Source: Allomyces arbusculus
Lineage: Eukaryota; Blastocladiomycota; Blastocladiomycetes; Blastocladiales; Blastocladiaceae
Assembly: GCA_027604705.1 (NCBI GenBank)
Contig: JADHYV010000010.1
Coordinates: forward strand, 434,001 to 498,000
Direction: 5' to 3'
DNA: 64,000 nt
Under the pieces are notes generated by a model, which was not told the DNA's origin, did no database searches, and saw only the letters and a list, made by a program, of their open reading frames with translations. The position numbers and the translations under genes are program-made. Shown piece by piece: positions 43,644 to 57,259 of the stretch (its first letter is position 1; each line of letters begins with the position of its first letter).

Positions 43644-44836
43644 ATGTCGACCATTTTCCGCATTCCCGGCCAAGGCCTCAAGTTCGACACGGCCAAGGAC
43701 GTCGAGGTGCACGCTGCCAAGCTGCAGGGCATGACCAACGTCACTGAAGTGCACCTGTCGGGCCACACGTTTGGTATCGAGGCGGCCAAGGCCATTGGTG
43801 CCGCGCTCGTCGGCAAGAAGGACCTCAAGGTAAATTCCTGCCGCCGTCGACGTGTATCGAATTTCGGCCCCGTGCCTTGCTGACACCACCGTCCCAGATT
43901 TGCAATTTCTCCGACATGTTCACGGGCCGCCTCAAGTCCGAGATCCCGGCCTGCCTGACGGCGCTCACCGAGCCGCTGATCCCGCTCGCCGTGCACACGC
44001 TCGACCTGTCGGACAACGCCTTTGGTCCGGCGGGCGCGTTCCCAATCGTGCCGTTCCTGTCGCAGACCACCTCGCTGCACACGCTGCGGCTCAACAACAA
44101 CGGGCTCGGCCAGGGCGGGCAGGCCGTGGCCGACGCACTCGCCGCGCAGGCTGCCGCACACAAGGCCGCGGGTCGCGCGTCGCCGCTGCGCGTGTTTGTT
44201 GCGGGCCGCAACCGGCTCGAGAACGGGTCGATGCCGAAACTTGCCGCGGCGTTTGCCGCACACGGCAACGTCGAGCACGTGCAGATTCCGCAGAACGGGA
44301 TTCGGCCCGAGGGGATTGCCGAGTTGGTCGCGGGGTTAAAGTCGTGCAAGGGGCTCAAGGTGCTCGATGTCCAGGATAACACGCTCACCAAGGCCGGTGC
44401 CGCCGCCGTTGCCGAGGCATTGCCGTCGTGGCCGCACCTGCGCAAGCTGCACCTCGGCGACTGCCTGCTGACGGCCAAGGGCGCCGCAACGCTGTTCAAG
44501 GCGATGCGCGCGGCCAAGGTGGATTCGATTGAGGAACTGCATCTCGGGTTCAATGAGATTAACGCCAAGGGCGCGTCGCTGCTTGGTGACTGGTTGCGCG
44601 CATTTGGCGGGAAGGTCACGCTGCTCGAGCTCAACGGTAACTGCTTTGAGGCCGAGAGCGACGAGGTTGAGCGGATCAAGTCGATTCTCGAGGGGTTCGG
44701 CCACGAGGACGCGCTCGATGAACTCGACGAGATGGAGGAGCTCTCTGAGGACGAGGCTGACGAGGATGAGGAGGAGGAGGATGAGGAGGCCGACGAGCTG
44801 ACGGCCAAGATCGAGTCGCTGAAGATCAAGGACTGA
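43644..44836 (+). CDS. RNA1: Ran GTPase-activating protein
   Basis: Activates GTP hydrolysis by Ran at the cytoplasmic side of nuclear pores, setting the Ran gradient. Exons 43644-43829 and 43898-44836 give 374 residues. The protein is built of leucine-rich repeats (VTEVHLSGHTFGIEAAKAIG, VHTLDLSDNAFGPAGAFPIV, LHTLRLNNNGLGQGG, LKVLDVQDNTLTKAGAAAVA, IEELHLGFNEINAKGASLLG). Arg73 in FSDMFTGRLKSEIP matches the conserved arginine of S. pombe rna1p. An Asp/Glu-rich tail (about 330-362) and LTAKIESLKIKD end the protein, as in yeast forms; there is no animal SUMO-binding C-terminal domain. The intron is 68 bases. Confidence 0.96.
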
Positions 44837-45321
44837 ACGTCAGTTGTTTTGTCGTTTTCTTGTCTAACTCCTTGCAGCTCGTTTTGCCAGTTGTCTCCCC
44901 CCCCCCCCCCCTCGCCTCGCTACACTATTCCACCCCTCCCTCGCCGTGTAATTTTTGATCGCGTAATGAAATGCTGAGGTGCTAGGTTTTTTTGCTTTCC
45001 GTTCCGCTGTTGCTCTCGAGCTAGAGGCTGGTCGCAAGAGTGGACCAACAGTGTTTCTTTACCATTATGAGCACCAAAAGGCGGAACGAGGCCCAGTCCC
45101 AAACAGGAGAGGAGGGAGAAGGCGAAGGGCGGACTAGTTTGTACAATTTTGGGGAGATCGGGGAACTGGCGGTGTGAAGAGAGGGGAAGCGATTGGACTT
45201 GATAGTTTCCCGAATGGATGGTTGGTGATTTGGGGGACGTCCAGTCCCGAGGAGCGGGAGAGGAAGAGACGAGGAAGAGAAAAGAACTGTTCAAAAACGA
45301 CAGATATCTTTCGGACCCAAC
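44837..45321. other. convergent intergenic region with a C15 tract
   Basis: Lies between RanGAP and LPD1 3' ends. It contains the C15 tract at 44897-44911. Purine-rich in its right half. No gene seen. Confidence 0.45.
44897..44911 (+). repeat. C15 mononucleotide tract
   Basis: Fifteen C residues about 60 bases after the RanGAP stop codon. Confidence 0.9.
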
Positions 45322-47167
<1,846 letters not shown>

Positions 47168-47696
47168 TGCGGCAAGCTGTGGTCCAAGAGTCGAGGAGGG
47201 GCTGCGATGCAAGGAGAATGGAGCTGCGGGCAGCTGGCCAAGAACAGGCACGGCGGCCGACAGGACCAACGCACAGCTGCAGGTCAACGCACGGTGTGGG
47301 GGCGATCCGATGACTTGACGACAGGTTTGGCGGTCAAACTGAAGCAACCTGGGGCCGATAACCTAACCTCATCGCTCTGGCCTCCGGTAATTTCCGAACA
47401 AGGTCGGGTCAGGTCGGGTCTTCGCCTTGCACGACACGACGCGACCGACGCGAGGCGACGCGAAAGTGGTGATGCCTTTGGTCGACGGACTAATGGCTGA
47501 GAGTGACGACCGGCGTGGCAATAGTAGCGTCACGCAGTGACACGTCTGTCTTGTGTGCCTAGAAGTATTGCTGATATATAAACCCCTGCGCGACCAGCAC
47601 GAGCCAGCCCAATAAAAACGCGCGCAACATATCCTCTGTCCTTCTCCACCCCCTCTCCACCCCCTCTGGCGCGGGTCAGGCACCGCGCGAGTTCGT
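47168..47696. other. intergenic region
   Basis: Holds the LPD1 promoter and the 3' end of the hydrolase gene, both on the minus strand. Nothing else seen. Confidence 0.4.
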
Positions 47697-49818
47697 CTAC
47701 TTGAACGTCCGCCGCACACCGAGCAGCACCAGAAGCAACACAAGCACGCGCCGCGACTGCATGACATTCTGCATAATCCACTGCACGAGCGCGCGGAGTG
47801 TCGCTGCCCGCGCGCCGGGCGCCTTGAGCCACCCGGGCAGACCACGACGCGCGACGGTACCGGCAGCGGTGGCAGCAGCGTCCGCGTCAGCGGCAGGGAG
47901 CGCGCGTGATACCGGCGGTTCAGTAGTCGGGGCTGGTGCAGTCGTCGGAGCAGGCGCAGCCGCGGTCGGAGCAGGTGTGGAGGTCGCGGCCGCCGGTTCG
48001 GCGCGTGGCACGGGCGACGTCGACACAGAGGCCTCCGACACTTGCACAGCGCTGTCGCGGCCCGACACGCCGGGCTTGGCGGGTGCAGCAATAGCGGCCG
48101 ACGCGTCCGACGTGGTGCCCTCATCCACGTCCGTCTCGAAATCCGACGCGTCGGTCGCAGCCGGGTCCGGCACGGGGACAATCGCTTCGGCCTAATACGC
48201 GTTTTGGTCAGCGACTGAGCTATGAGAGAGTAATAAAGGTGGAGAGTATGTACCTCGAGGACGGCCGACAGGTACTGGCCGTAGATGGCCGTGCACCACC
48301 GTTCCGGCTTGATCCACCCCGTATAGTGGCCAATGTGCCCGCCCGTGCGCGTCGTGCCAATCATGACCCACGGGTTCTCGTCGGCCGCGCGGAACGGAAT
48401 CGCCTCGAGCGGCGAGATCGGGTCGTCGAGGGCGTTGAAGCAGAGCAGCGGCACGCGTACTAGGAATCAATGCCAGTTAGCACACCATCCCAACATACCA
48501 CTAACAATATGACCCCACAACGCACCCTTGGAAATATAATTGCATGAGCTCGCATCGGCATAGTAGTCTTCGACCGTCATGTACCCAAACACAATACGCG
48601 TCACCCGATCGTCAAACTCCCAAATATGCTTCGAGTTCATGATGCGGCCGTGGTGAATCTTGGGGTGCCGGCGAATAACGTGTGCGTGCTTCAAGTAGGC
48701 CTTTTTCAAGTTGCTGGCCAACGCGCGCGAGTAGACGCGGTGCAACCGCGTCTGCAAGAGCCGCTTGTTCGACATGACAAAGTCGAAGGGGTTGCACACC
48801 GAGACAGCGCCGACAAACGGCGCCTTCTTGCCTTCTTCACCAAGGTACTTGACGAGAATGTTCGACCCGAGGGAGAAGCCAATCGCTGCCATCTTGGCAT
48901 GCGGCAAGCATTTTTGCAAATGCTTCATGGCGAACCGGAAATCGTCCGTGTAGGCACCATTGTAGAGCTGGGGCGTCTTCAGGTCCGACTCGGCACCTAG
49001 TGGAATGCAGGGATGAGGGGTCAGGGGATGCGGTCCGCATCGGCACGGAGCATACGGAGGAGTAAAATGAAGAACATACACCCGCGCGCGTTGACGACAA
49101 TGCAACGGTAACCATACGGCGGCGACGCGAGAAACGAGACCAAGTCCTGGACATAGTTTTCATTGGATCCTACAAATCGTCGAGCGTAAGTCAGTCGGCG
49201 TCCATTTTTCAAAGAGTCGGCGCGGACATGTCCACCGCACGGCGTACACCAAACCGTACCCCCCGTCAACCCGTGCAGAATCACGACCGTCGGCGTCGTC
49301 GAGCGGTACGGCACGCCGCCCTTGGGCCGCGACCAATCGATCGCAATCTCCCCTCCGTCGGGCATCGTCAAGAAGTCGCGGTCGTACTCGGCGCGGCCAT
49401 TGAGCCGACCGAGCGCCGCATGGATCGTCTGCAAGTGCGCGTTGAACAGATAGGGTGTCGCGCGGAACGGATTGCGCCAGGCCGGGCACGTCAGGCGCAA
49501 ATACTCGCGCCACGACCAGACGGAGCCGGGCGCGTCGCTGTCGTTGACTCGCGCAGCAGGCGAGGGCGATGCGGGTGTCGACGGGTCCCGGCGGCCGCGA
49601 CGGCCAGTAGCGACGCGCAGGTCGCCAACAGAATGCAGGACAAACGGATCTGGGGTCATGGCCGTGCGCACCATGGCGTAGAGGACATAGGCGACGCCGA
49701 GCGCAATCGTGCCGAGCACGACGGGCTTGGCATAGTCCCAAATGGTGATGGCTGGGTCGACAAGAGCGGCAAACGCCGCCCAGACGAGAGCGAGCGCTTG
49801 GTCCATGGCAGGATGCAT
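47697..49818 (-). CDS. alpha/beta hydrolase of the EMB8/YheT/ABHD1-3 family
   Basis: Membrane-linked hydrolase; fungal relatives act as acyl-ester or monoacylglycerol lipases. Exons 49818-49260, 49169-49080, 48996-48526, 48459-48254 and 48191-47697 give 606 residues. A hydrophobic N-terminal segment (VVLGTIALGVAYVLYAMV) is followed by NPFRATPYLFNAHLQTIHAA, a family block. HGLTGGSNENYV supplies the oxyanion-hole region. NARGCAESDLKTPQLYN appears only after splicing, fixing the second intron as gtatgt at 49079. The nucleophile elbow is GFSLGSN, the acid is in CFNALDDPISP, and the histidine in GGHIGHYTGW. The last 190 residues are an Ala/Pro/Thr-rich disordered extension ending in a short hydrophobic stretch (RRVLVLLLVLLGVRRTFK), which typical relatives lack. 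A second ATG at 49806 is an alternative start. Confidence 0.9.
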
Positions 49819-50025
49819 GTCGTCGTTGGTTGCAGGCACACCCACGGGCTACAGCTCGTCGAAATGGAGACTTGTCGTGTCGGCAGGGATGATTGTGCTG
49901 CAGCGGTTGGATTCAAGTCGGCCGTCGGCAGTTGGCGGCAGGGATAGCGGAGCGAATCTCGGTCTTGTCGTGCCCGTCGGCCCAGCGTGCACGCGGTCCC
50001 GCGTCGCGAAGCGGATTGCTGCTGG

Positions 50026-50064
<39 letters not shown>

Positions 50065-50486
50065 CAGGAGTCGAGAGGAGGAGCGCAGTCCTTGTCGGCC
50101 ATGGCCGCGGCACCTGGCCGACGATGCAAGCCTGGGGACTGGGGCGGATGTGCCGGAAGCTTTGATCCGGCTGCTGCAGCTGCTGCAACTGGTTGTTTTT
50201 AGTCGACCAAGGAGAGTGAACTTGTGAAGCAAGGAAAATGATGCCATGCAAGCGTGCGCTCCACAAATCACATTTCGAGGAGGCGCTCGTCGGCCCTCGT
50301 TTCGATCCCCGCTGCGGCCATTTTGCATCTCCGCCCTCCAACTGCTCGGTCAACCATTCCCAGAACAACGCTGGCAGCAACGCGCAACAACAACTCGCGG
50401 CAAAGCGCTCAGATCAGTCTCCGTACTGCGATCCGTGACTCCGACCTCTTTCCCGGGCACCCTACACGCACCAGCCGGCCGCAAAC
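49819..50486. promoter_or_regulatory. divergent promoter region, hydrolase and DRC12 genes
   Basis: 668 bases between divergent starts, containing the TGC microsatellite listed separately. No other element recognised. Confidence 0.4.
50030..50059 (+). repeat. (TGC)n microsatellite
   Basis: About ten perfect trinucleotide units in the divergent promoter region, roughly 210 bases upstream of the hydrolase start. Confidence 0.9.
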
Positions 50487-51348
50487 ATGTCCTCCAAGTC
50501 GGCTGCCAAGAAACCGGCTTCGGCTAAGGGCACCAAGGGCAAGAAAGCCGACGATGGCAAATGTCAGTGCCCGCTGTTGCCCTGACCAGTGCCCGGACGA
50601 GTTTGTCGTGACCTTAATCCCTCATCTGCGCGTGCGCTTTACCGACAGAACAGCCAAGGAAAAGACGATCGTCGAGGACCTGACGCTCAAGCTCGCGGCG
50701 GCAACCACTGAAATCGAGGGCCTACGTCGCGAGCTCGCGCACCGCGACGAGGTCATTCAGCGACTCAAGGAGAAGAACGACCAGTTTCGCACTGCCGTGG
50801 CCAATCTCGACGCGCAGCTCGCTGAAAAGCACCAAGACCGGATGGACCTGGCCGCCGACGCTAACCTCGAGTACCGCAAGCTCGAGACCGACATGAAGCA
50901 CAAGATTGCGCAGCTCGAGGCGCAGCTGCACGATGTGCGCGCGCATTACGGTATGTTGTCGCTGCTCGCTGGAGATGGCTTGGTCGGTGCCCATACTCAG
51001 TCGTCCGCACTCGCCGCTCAACGTAGAAGCGACCACGGCGCAAATGGCCAAGGCCGAGGCCGAGGCACGGCGCACCATTGAGACTAAGGACGCGATCATC
51101 GAAGAGCAGAGCACGCGCATCTCGTGCATGGCCACCGAGTTTGAATCGATGCTCAATGTGCGTGCCGACTCGTGCCGCACTGTTCTCACTTGCCACGGAT
51201 GCGCTCACTCGCTCGTCTTGGAACACAGGAAACCATGGAAAAGGTGTCGCGCAAGATCCAAGCCGCGGCCGACCAGTGGCAGGGCGAGCTGGCGCTTTCA
51301 CCCGACAACCAGCGGCGTCTGCAAGAGTTTACGGCGAGCACGGGTTGA
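50487..51348 (+). CDS. DRC12/CCDC153-like coiled-coil protein of the axonemal dynein regulatory complex
   Basis: Exons 50487-50562, 50654-50950, 51027-51157 and 51229-51348 join in phase to 207 residues, about the length of human CCDC153 (210). It has a Lys/Ala/Ser-rich head (KSAAKKPASAKGTKGKKADD), then almost continuous coiled coil (VEDLTLKLAAATTEIEGLRR, YRKLETDMKHKIAQLEAQLH, AKAEAEARRTIETKDAIIEE). The C-terminal FESMLNETMEKVSRKIQAAA, DQWQGE and final LQEFTASTG match the pattern of CCDC153 (KYEEILHDSLDRLLAKL, QWDG, LRQFG). If right, it is a nexin-dynein linker component and implies motile flagella. The first 3' splice site was chosen at AACAG, since the nearer GACAG would create a stop codon. 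Small coiled-coil families are easy to confuse. Confidence 0.7.
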
Positions 51349-51710
51349 TTCTTGGTGGAGTAGGGGATGGGACGTTGCGGACTGAAGTGGACTGTTTTCA
51401 TTTGAATCAGACTTGTTCATCACAGGCACAGGATGACAACACTGATCAGCAGCGTTTGCTCAGCATTGCGGAGCTGACGGCGCACACATCCGGAAGCCAC
51501 CCCCGCCAACGCCAACACTTGTTGGCCACAACACGCTTCCCGCTATTTCTCTCTTCCACCCTCGACCTCGCTCTTGTTGCTCCATTCCGTTCTTGCACCT
51601 CTTGGACCAAGCCAACCAGCAGAACCACGTACGCACGCGCGTGCGAGCGTGAGCACCGGATCCGACCCCGCCGTCAGGTTGATCATTCACTTCGCCGCGC
51701 GATCGACACC
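51349..51710. other. intergenic region
   Basis: Lies between two genes on the plus strand. Should hold the promoter of the phosphatase-fold gene. Nothing else seen. Confidence 0.4.
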
Positions 51711-53352
51711 ATGCAACCATCTCCGCGCGCCGCCACCACGGCGTCGAGGAGCCACCCGGCATCGCGGTCGACCTCGCCGCACACGTACCAGGCCAGCAAC
51801 TCGCCGTCCCCGCCGCGGCGCAAGTCGGTCTCGTCAACATCAGCCGCATCGTCGCGCCGCAACTCAGTGCACGACGACGACGAACCGGGGTTGCCGTTCG
51901 AGCTGCTCATCTACGACTACCGCCCTGGCGTCCCGCCCGTCGTTCCATTGCGCCCACCGGGGTCGCGCGGCGGGACTGCGCCGCCATCGCCACGACTTGC
52001 TGCGGGTTTACCGCTCGTGACCTCGCCGAGATCAACGACGCCGCCGCCACGGCCGGTGAGCGCCGTGAAGATTGTGCAGTGGAACATTGAGCGCGGGTAC
52101 CAGCTCGATAAAGTGATTGACGTCCTGGTGCGCGTGCAGCCGGACATCGTGTGCTTGCAGGAATTGGTGCGTGCGCTCGTTCTTGAAGCGGTGGTGGCCG
52201 ATCATGGCGACTCACGAACGTCCCGTTGACGGTTCAACAGGATATCGGCTGTGCACGGTCCAACTTTCGCAACTGCGCGCAAGAGCTCGCGCAGGCGCTG
52301 CGCATGAAATGCGCGTTCGCTGCCGAGTTTGTGGAACTCGCGTCGTCGGTCCGGTCGGCGCGCGACTCGGGTGGCGGTGTGCATGGGAACGCCATTCTCT
52401 CGCGGTGGGATTTTGCCGCCGACGTCATGGTGCACAAGTACCAGGTGTTTGACTGGGAGCGCGACGGGATGGGGCTGCGCGAACCGCGGCGTGGTGGGCG
52501 GTGTACCGTGGTCGGCGAAGTGCAGGTGCCCGGGTGGACGGCGCCGCTCGTTGTTTACAGCGTGCATTTGGAAATCTTTTGTGGGATGCTCGGCCGGGTC
52601 GCGCAGTTTAGCGAGATTCTGGCACACGCGAGCGCGACCAAAAAGTCGCATCCGTTCCAGGTGATTGGTGGCGATTTGAACACGATGGTTCGTGCGATTT
52701 CTTCATTGTTGTGTGCGGAAAGACGGGCCGAAAGCTGACAGCTTTCGCTGCCCATCATTACCAGGCGCACGGCATTGCACGGCTCTCGCCCAAGTACTGC
52801 CAAGACAAGATGCGCTGGAAGTCGCTCGGGTCGACCGAAGCCGAATGGTTCACGCAGCACGTGTTGGCCCAACCGCCCACGGTCCCGTTCAACCCGGCGC
52901 TCCTATCGCTCAACCTCCCGCCAGACGTGCTCTCGACGGCGCTCAACTGCGGTTTTTTTGACCCATTCGATCCGGTGCACGACGTCACGCTCAGCAGCTA
53001 CGGCGGCTACTTTCAGGGCAAGCTCGACTGGACGCTGTGCATGGGGCTCGACGTGGCCGACCAAGGTATGGCCAACCTCGCCTACGACGCGTCCGACCAC
53101 CGGCTCTTGCACGTTACGGTGCGCCCGGACCTGGAAGAGCGCCGGTATCATGCGCTGCTCGATGAATGGGCGGCGACGGATGGGGAGGGCGTGCGTCGCC
53201 GCAGGAAACAGAATGGGAGGAGAGCGTGGTGGCTGTCGTGGAGCGTGCGGGTCGCGGCGACGGCGAGTGTTGTTGCCGCCGCGTCGGTCGCGTGGGTGCA
53301 CCGAGCTCGTGTCGTTGGGGCTGTACGTTCTATTACGGCTGCAGCAGGATAA
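51711..53352 (+). CDS. endonuclease/exonuclease/phosphatase-fold protein with a C-terminal membrane segment
   Basis: Exons 51711-52166, 52241-52687 and 52765-53352 join in phase to 496 residues. After a Ser/Pro-rich head of about 115 residues the catalytic fold begins KIVQWNIERGYQLDKVIDVL. All four hallmark motifs are present: WNIERG, IVCLQEL with the metal-binding Glu, GGDLNTM, and ASDHRLL with the catalytic Asp-His pair. GNAILSRW and VVYSVHLEIFCG are other core strands. The family covers sphingomyelinases, inositol phosphatases, deadenylases and AP endonucleases; the substrate cannot be fixed here. A hydrophobic helix near the C-terminus (VRVAATASVVAAASVAWVH) after a basic stretch suggests a tail anchor, as in some neutral sphingomyelinases. 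Intron lengths are 74 and 77. Confidence 0.85.
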
Positions 53353-54339
53353 GGGGATGATGATAGAGCAATTGTCATATTTACAAGAGCCCTTTCAACT
53401 GGACCCGCACAGTGGCCGATCGAGTGTCGGCTCGTCGTCACGGGGAGGATTTGCGCGGCTCAACGATGCCAGTATACATAGAGCATTAATATGCAATCTG
53501 GTCAATGCTGGCAAGCTGGCATCAAACGAGTTGGACCATGTCTCCTGACGGGCTTGAGCATCTGTCCAATCAGCATGCGAGTGTATTACCCAGGCATGCT
53601 ACTCTCTGCTTTATCAAACATGAGTTGTGAAAGATCGTGCGATGGCCATAGTCGCAAGTCGCCCCGATCCCCGATCTTGGTTGGAAAGCAGGTTGCTGGT
53701 GGCATGCGTCAGGCGTGAGCGTGAGGTAGACTTGCTTCGCGATTCATGCGCGCTGTACATCGTTGTCGAGGCAGACAAGGTCGAGGACGCGGTGGCATTG
53801 ACCACTGATTTAATTGACATCGCCTCCTTTCGGGGCAAGAGTTGACGGACGCCGTATGACTTGGACGTGAAATCAGCCCCATTGGAATTTCAAGGCAAGA
53901 AGAACAACCAACCCATACGGTTCTGGAACCATGAGGATTATCCGAGCACATAGAATATTTGCTTATACTCTGGGGGCCACTTGCTCAAGGCTCTCATGTC
54001 TCTGGCGATTCCAGCGGCAAGAGCAACAACGTCATCATGATGGAGATGCGAATATGCAGGGAGACATGAGTTTGTGTGAATCAAATGGCTGTTAAAAATA
54101 TCAGTCACAACCTCAACAGTTTCTCCTTTTCCTCGCCCTCGACAACATTCAAGTCTTGAAGGATGTTCGGCACTCATCGCCATCGATGGCCTGTGTGCCA
54201 CGATTTGGCGTGTTCCCTGGTTGGCACATTGTTTCCGACTTGCTCTCTCTCCCAACGAGACCCTGACGCGGAATGACTTGCGCCTTCACATGCCTGTCCA
54301 GCTGCGCTGGGAGGTGTTTGTCGATTCACACATCTCGAA
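53353..54339. other. GC-poor intergenic region
   Basis: Lies downstream of the phosphatase-fold gene. Composition differs from the genes. No gene, RNA or repeat recognised. Confidence 0.4.
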
Positions 54340-54943
54340 ATGGAAAATCCTCCGAAGACCATGCCTGTGATTGTCGTCCTCGATATTCTCAAGGGACCTG
54401 ACGACGCCGACGGCTTGCAGTTTCTTGCTGACCCGACGGACGGCGAGCATGGCGATACTCTAGCGCATGTCGTGCCTGTGCCTTGTTCCCAGCAGCGCGA
54501 AGACTGGCTGTGGGTCCCAGTCGGCCAGGTCAAGTCGCTTAGATTATTGGAGGGTCCGAACTTGCACAAGCACACGCCCAAGAACAAGTTGCCGTTGAAC
54601 CATGCGCATGGGCCTCCTGCGATTTTCGAACAGTTTGCTGTGTGGTTGCCGAACGTCAAGCGGTTGCACAATTCAATGCGCATCACTGGGCTGGCCGTCA
54701 AACCAGTGCTCGTCGCTTTGCACGATTCGCTGATGACGCTTGACTTGAGTGTTACGCCTGTCTGGAGTCCGATGATAACGATCTTATTCTTGATGTTCCC
54801 GTTGGACGTGCGTGTCGCTTCCGACACTCCGGCCGACGTGATCGCTTAAGGACATTTTTGAGGAGCTGAAGGCCGCGGACCGGATTGTGGGGCGCATCGT
54901 GTTCCCAGGTGATGTTGAAGAAGAGGCAGTTGACTATGGTTAG
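54340..54943 (+). pseudogene. probable decayed gene fragment, perhaps related to the F-box/LRR-like neighbour
   Basis: Coding-like sequence in two or more frames on the plus strand. The frame 54340-54849 reads MPVIVVLDILKGPDDADG to LVALHDSLMTLDLSVTPVW. After about 54760 an acidic stretch (ESDDNDLILDVPVG) continues in another frame, and from about 54848 KDIFEELKAADRIVGRIVFP in a third. LMTLDLSV recalls LKTLELSV of the gene at 55348. A 43-base putative intron with GTGCGT would be too short to explain the shift. I regard it as a degraded gene, with low confidence; an intron-rich live gene is possible. Confidence 0.3.
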
Positions 54944-55347
54944 CTGGTCAGCGATCTGCTCGAATTGCATTAGCTCCTGCTCGAAAGAGCGAGGAAAAGC
55001 AGCATGAAACCCTAACTCTGGCCTCTGACTCAAACGGGACTGCCATGAGCAGGTCCCTGGCTCGTTCATGGCGCAGTCGCTTCGCTGTTCGCGCTGCGTT
55101 TCCTGGCGATGGGCAAACGTGCGTGCGCGGCTGGCCAACATCTTCCACGACGACATCTTCGCGACTAGAGTCTACAGAACAGCCCAACAACGCTCCTTTT
55201 GCAGTTGGTGCAGTGCGCCGCGCCGACTGCACCACCCTCCACCAGTACCGGTGACTCCAAGGCCCCCCACTTTTCAAGCACGCACCGAACCGCACCGGCG
55301 AGCGCGTCTGGAGTTGCACTCAGCGCGGTGGAAACTTCGCGATTTTA
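54944..55347. other. upstream region of the F-box/LRR-like gene
   Basis: Presumed promoter and leader. Nothing distinctive seen. Confidence 0.35.
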
Positions 55348-57164
55348 ATGGCCAAGAACAAGCACGATACTACGGTTCACGATGGTGGTCGACACGGGCG
55401 AGCAAGAAGAACTACGGCCCGACTCGAACAGCTGCCCGAATTCATTCTCGAGCGCATTTGCGAACTGCTCCTGCATGATACGGCGCACCTCAACCAGTAT
55501 ACGGCCCATATCCCGCGCGCGACCATCGTCCACCTGGCGCACGCGTCGCCATTCCTCTATGCGCCGGCGCTCCGCACACTCATGCAGTACCCGACCGTGC
55601 CTGTCGCGCTGGTGCCGCACCCCGAACAGGAGGGCACATTTTGGATCCAGGAGCCAGGGCGGCTGCGCGGCGTGCTCAACCACCCGCCTGAACTCATGGC
55701 CAGCATTAGGCGCAAGCCCGAGCTGAATCTGGCGCACGGGCGGTATCTCGGTGCTGTGGGAGTGGTGGTGACACGCGCTCGAGAAATTCTCGAGTTTTTT
55801 GATCGCGTGAACCGCGATGTGGTCGAAGAGTACACGCTGCTGACCAGCTGGGAAGGGGTACGTACGTGTGCTCAATATCGTAGATCGATTGCTGCGCTAG
55901 GGGCACCAAAATGACTTTCTCCACCAAGTAGTCGATTAGCCCGCTGCGCGCGGCCGAGGACGACGGCCAGGCCAAGGACGCAAGCGACGACCGGACATGG
56001 TACCTGATCACGCAGTACACGTCGCATGGGCGCATGCGGTTTGCAACCGCCGACCGTCGGGTCGACCTCGTGCGAATTCCGCTGCACCTTGTCAAATCTG
56101 CCACGTTCCCCGTGGGCTGGGTCGCGCGGCTCCCTCCGCACTTGCACCGACTCGCGCTCGCGACCGGGTTTAAGGTCACGGCGCCGACCGAGCAGGGCCA
56201 GCCGATATCGCTCATCACGCCGCGGCAACTGCCGACGACGCTACGCGAGCTGAAACTGTTCGTTTCCGTCGACGTGCCCATGGCGCACGTTCTCGCCGAA
56301 CACATGCCACCGCGGCTCGCGGCGCTCACCGTGAACCCGGACCTGCTCGACCCTGAACCCGCCGAGATTCTGGCACATGCGTTCCCGCCGACGTTGCGAC
56401 ACTTGGCATTGCGCAGTCCAGATTTGTACCACATTTGCCAGTCGCGTATCCTGCCCGTCCTCTTGCCGCACCTGCCGGCCGGGTTCAACTCGCTGATCGT
56501 CGCCGACAGTCTGTTCCGGCACGATGACGTGGCACCGCTCACGACCATGCTCGCGCAGCACGCCACGACCCTGAAAACGCTCGAATTGAGCGTCTGGGAC
56601 CCGGCCGTTGAGTGGAAAGACGACGCGCTCGACCCGATTCTTGCTCACCTGCCGCGCGATCTGCGCGAAGTATCGCTGGAACTGCGCGACCTCGACGGTG
56701 TCCGTGTCGTTGCGCCGCTCGCGCACAACATGCCACCGAGGCTCGTGCGGCTCCGCGTCACGGCCGCGCACATTGACGACGACGATCTAGTGCTGCTGTC
56801 CACGGCCGTGCCAAGGACCGTCTGCGCACTGTCGCTCGAGCACCGTATATGGGGTGACGACTGGACCGATTCGTCCGTGACGGGTGACTACGATGCGGCA
56901 GACGAGTCGGTTTTGCGCGTCGTGGTGCCGCAAATTACGTGGACGTGCCGTGTTGTCCTGCCAAGCGGGAAGATGATCACGCTCGTGGATGGACGCGAGT
57001 GGACTCACGGGCTGCCGAGGAAATCGTCGAGATCATTAGATCGTCGTGGTGCGTCGCGCAATGGGTCGAATCTGCACCACGCCGGTGCGCGCGGGTGGGC
57101 CTTGTTCAAATCGTGGTTTTGGTTTTTGCGGTGGCGAAGAGCCGATAGCATTCCGATTCAATGA
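55348..57164 (+). CDS. F-box/leucine-rich-repeat-like protein
   Basis: Exons 55348-55857 and 55932-57164 give 580 residues. The segment LEQLPEFILERICELLLHDT (about 25-44) followed by IVHLAHASPFLYAPALRTLM has the helix pattern of an F-box (LPxxxLxxIxxxL). The rest repeats LPPHLHRLALATGF, LPTTLRELKLFVSVDVP, MPPRLAALTVNPDLLD, FPPTLRHLALRSPDLYH, TLKTLELSVWDPAVEW, LPRDLREVSLELRDLD and MPPRLVRLRVTAAHIDDDD. These are leucine-rich-repeat-like units, several of the FNIP-like LPPxLxxL kind. If the F-box is real it would be a substrate receptor for the SCF ligase whose CUL1 lies at 4.6-7.3 kb. The intron is 74 bases. The C-terminal 60 residues are basic and aromatic (FKSWFWFLRWRR). Confidence 0.7.
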
Positions 57165-57259
57165 GTATCGCTCGGTTTTTGTTGCTCATGTCCCAAATGT
57201 TGCCGCTTTCCACCAAACAATGCCAAAATGTACGTACAACAAAGCTTGTTCATCCAATT

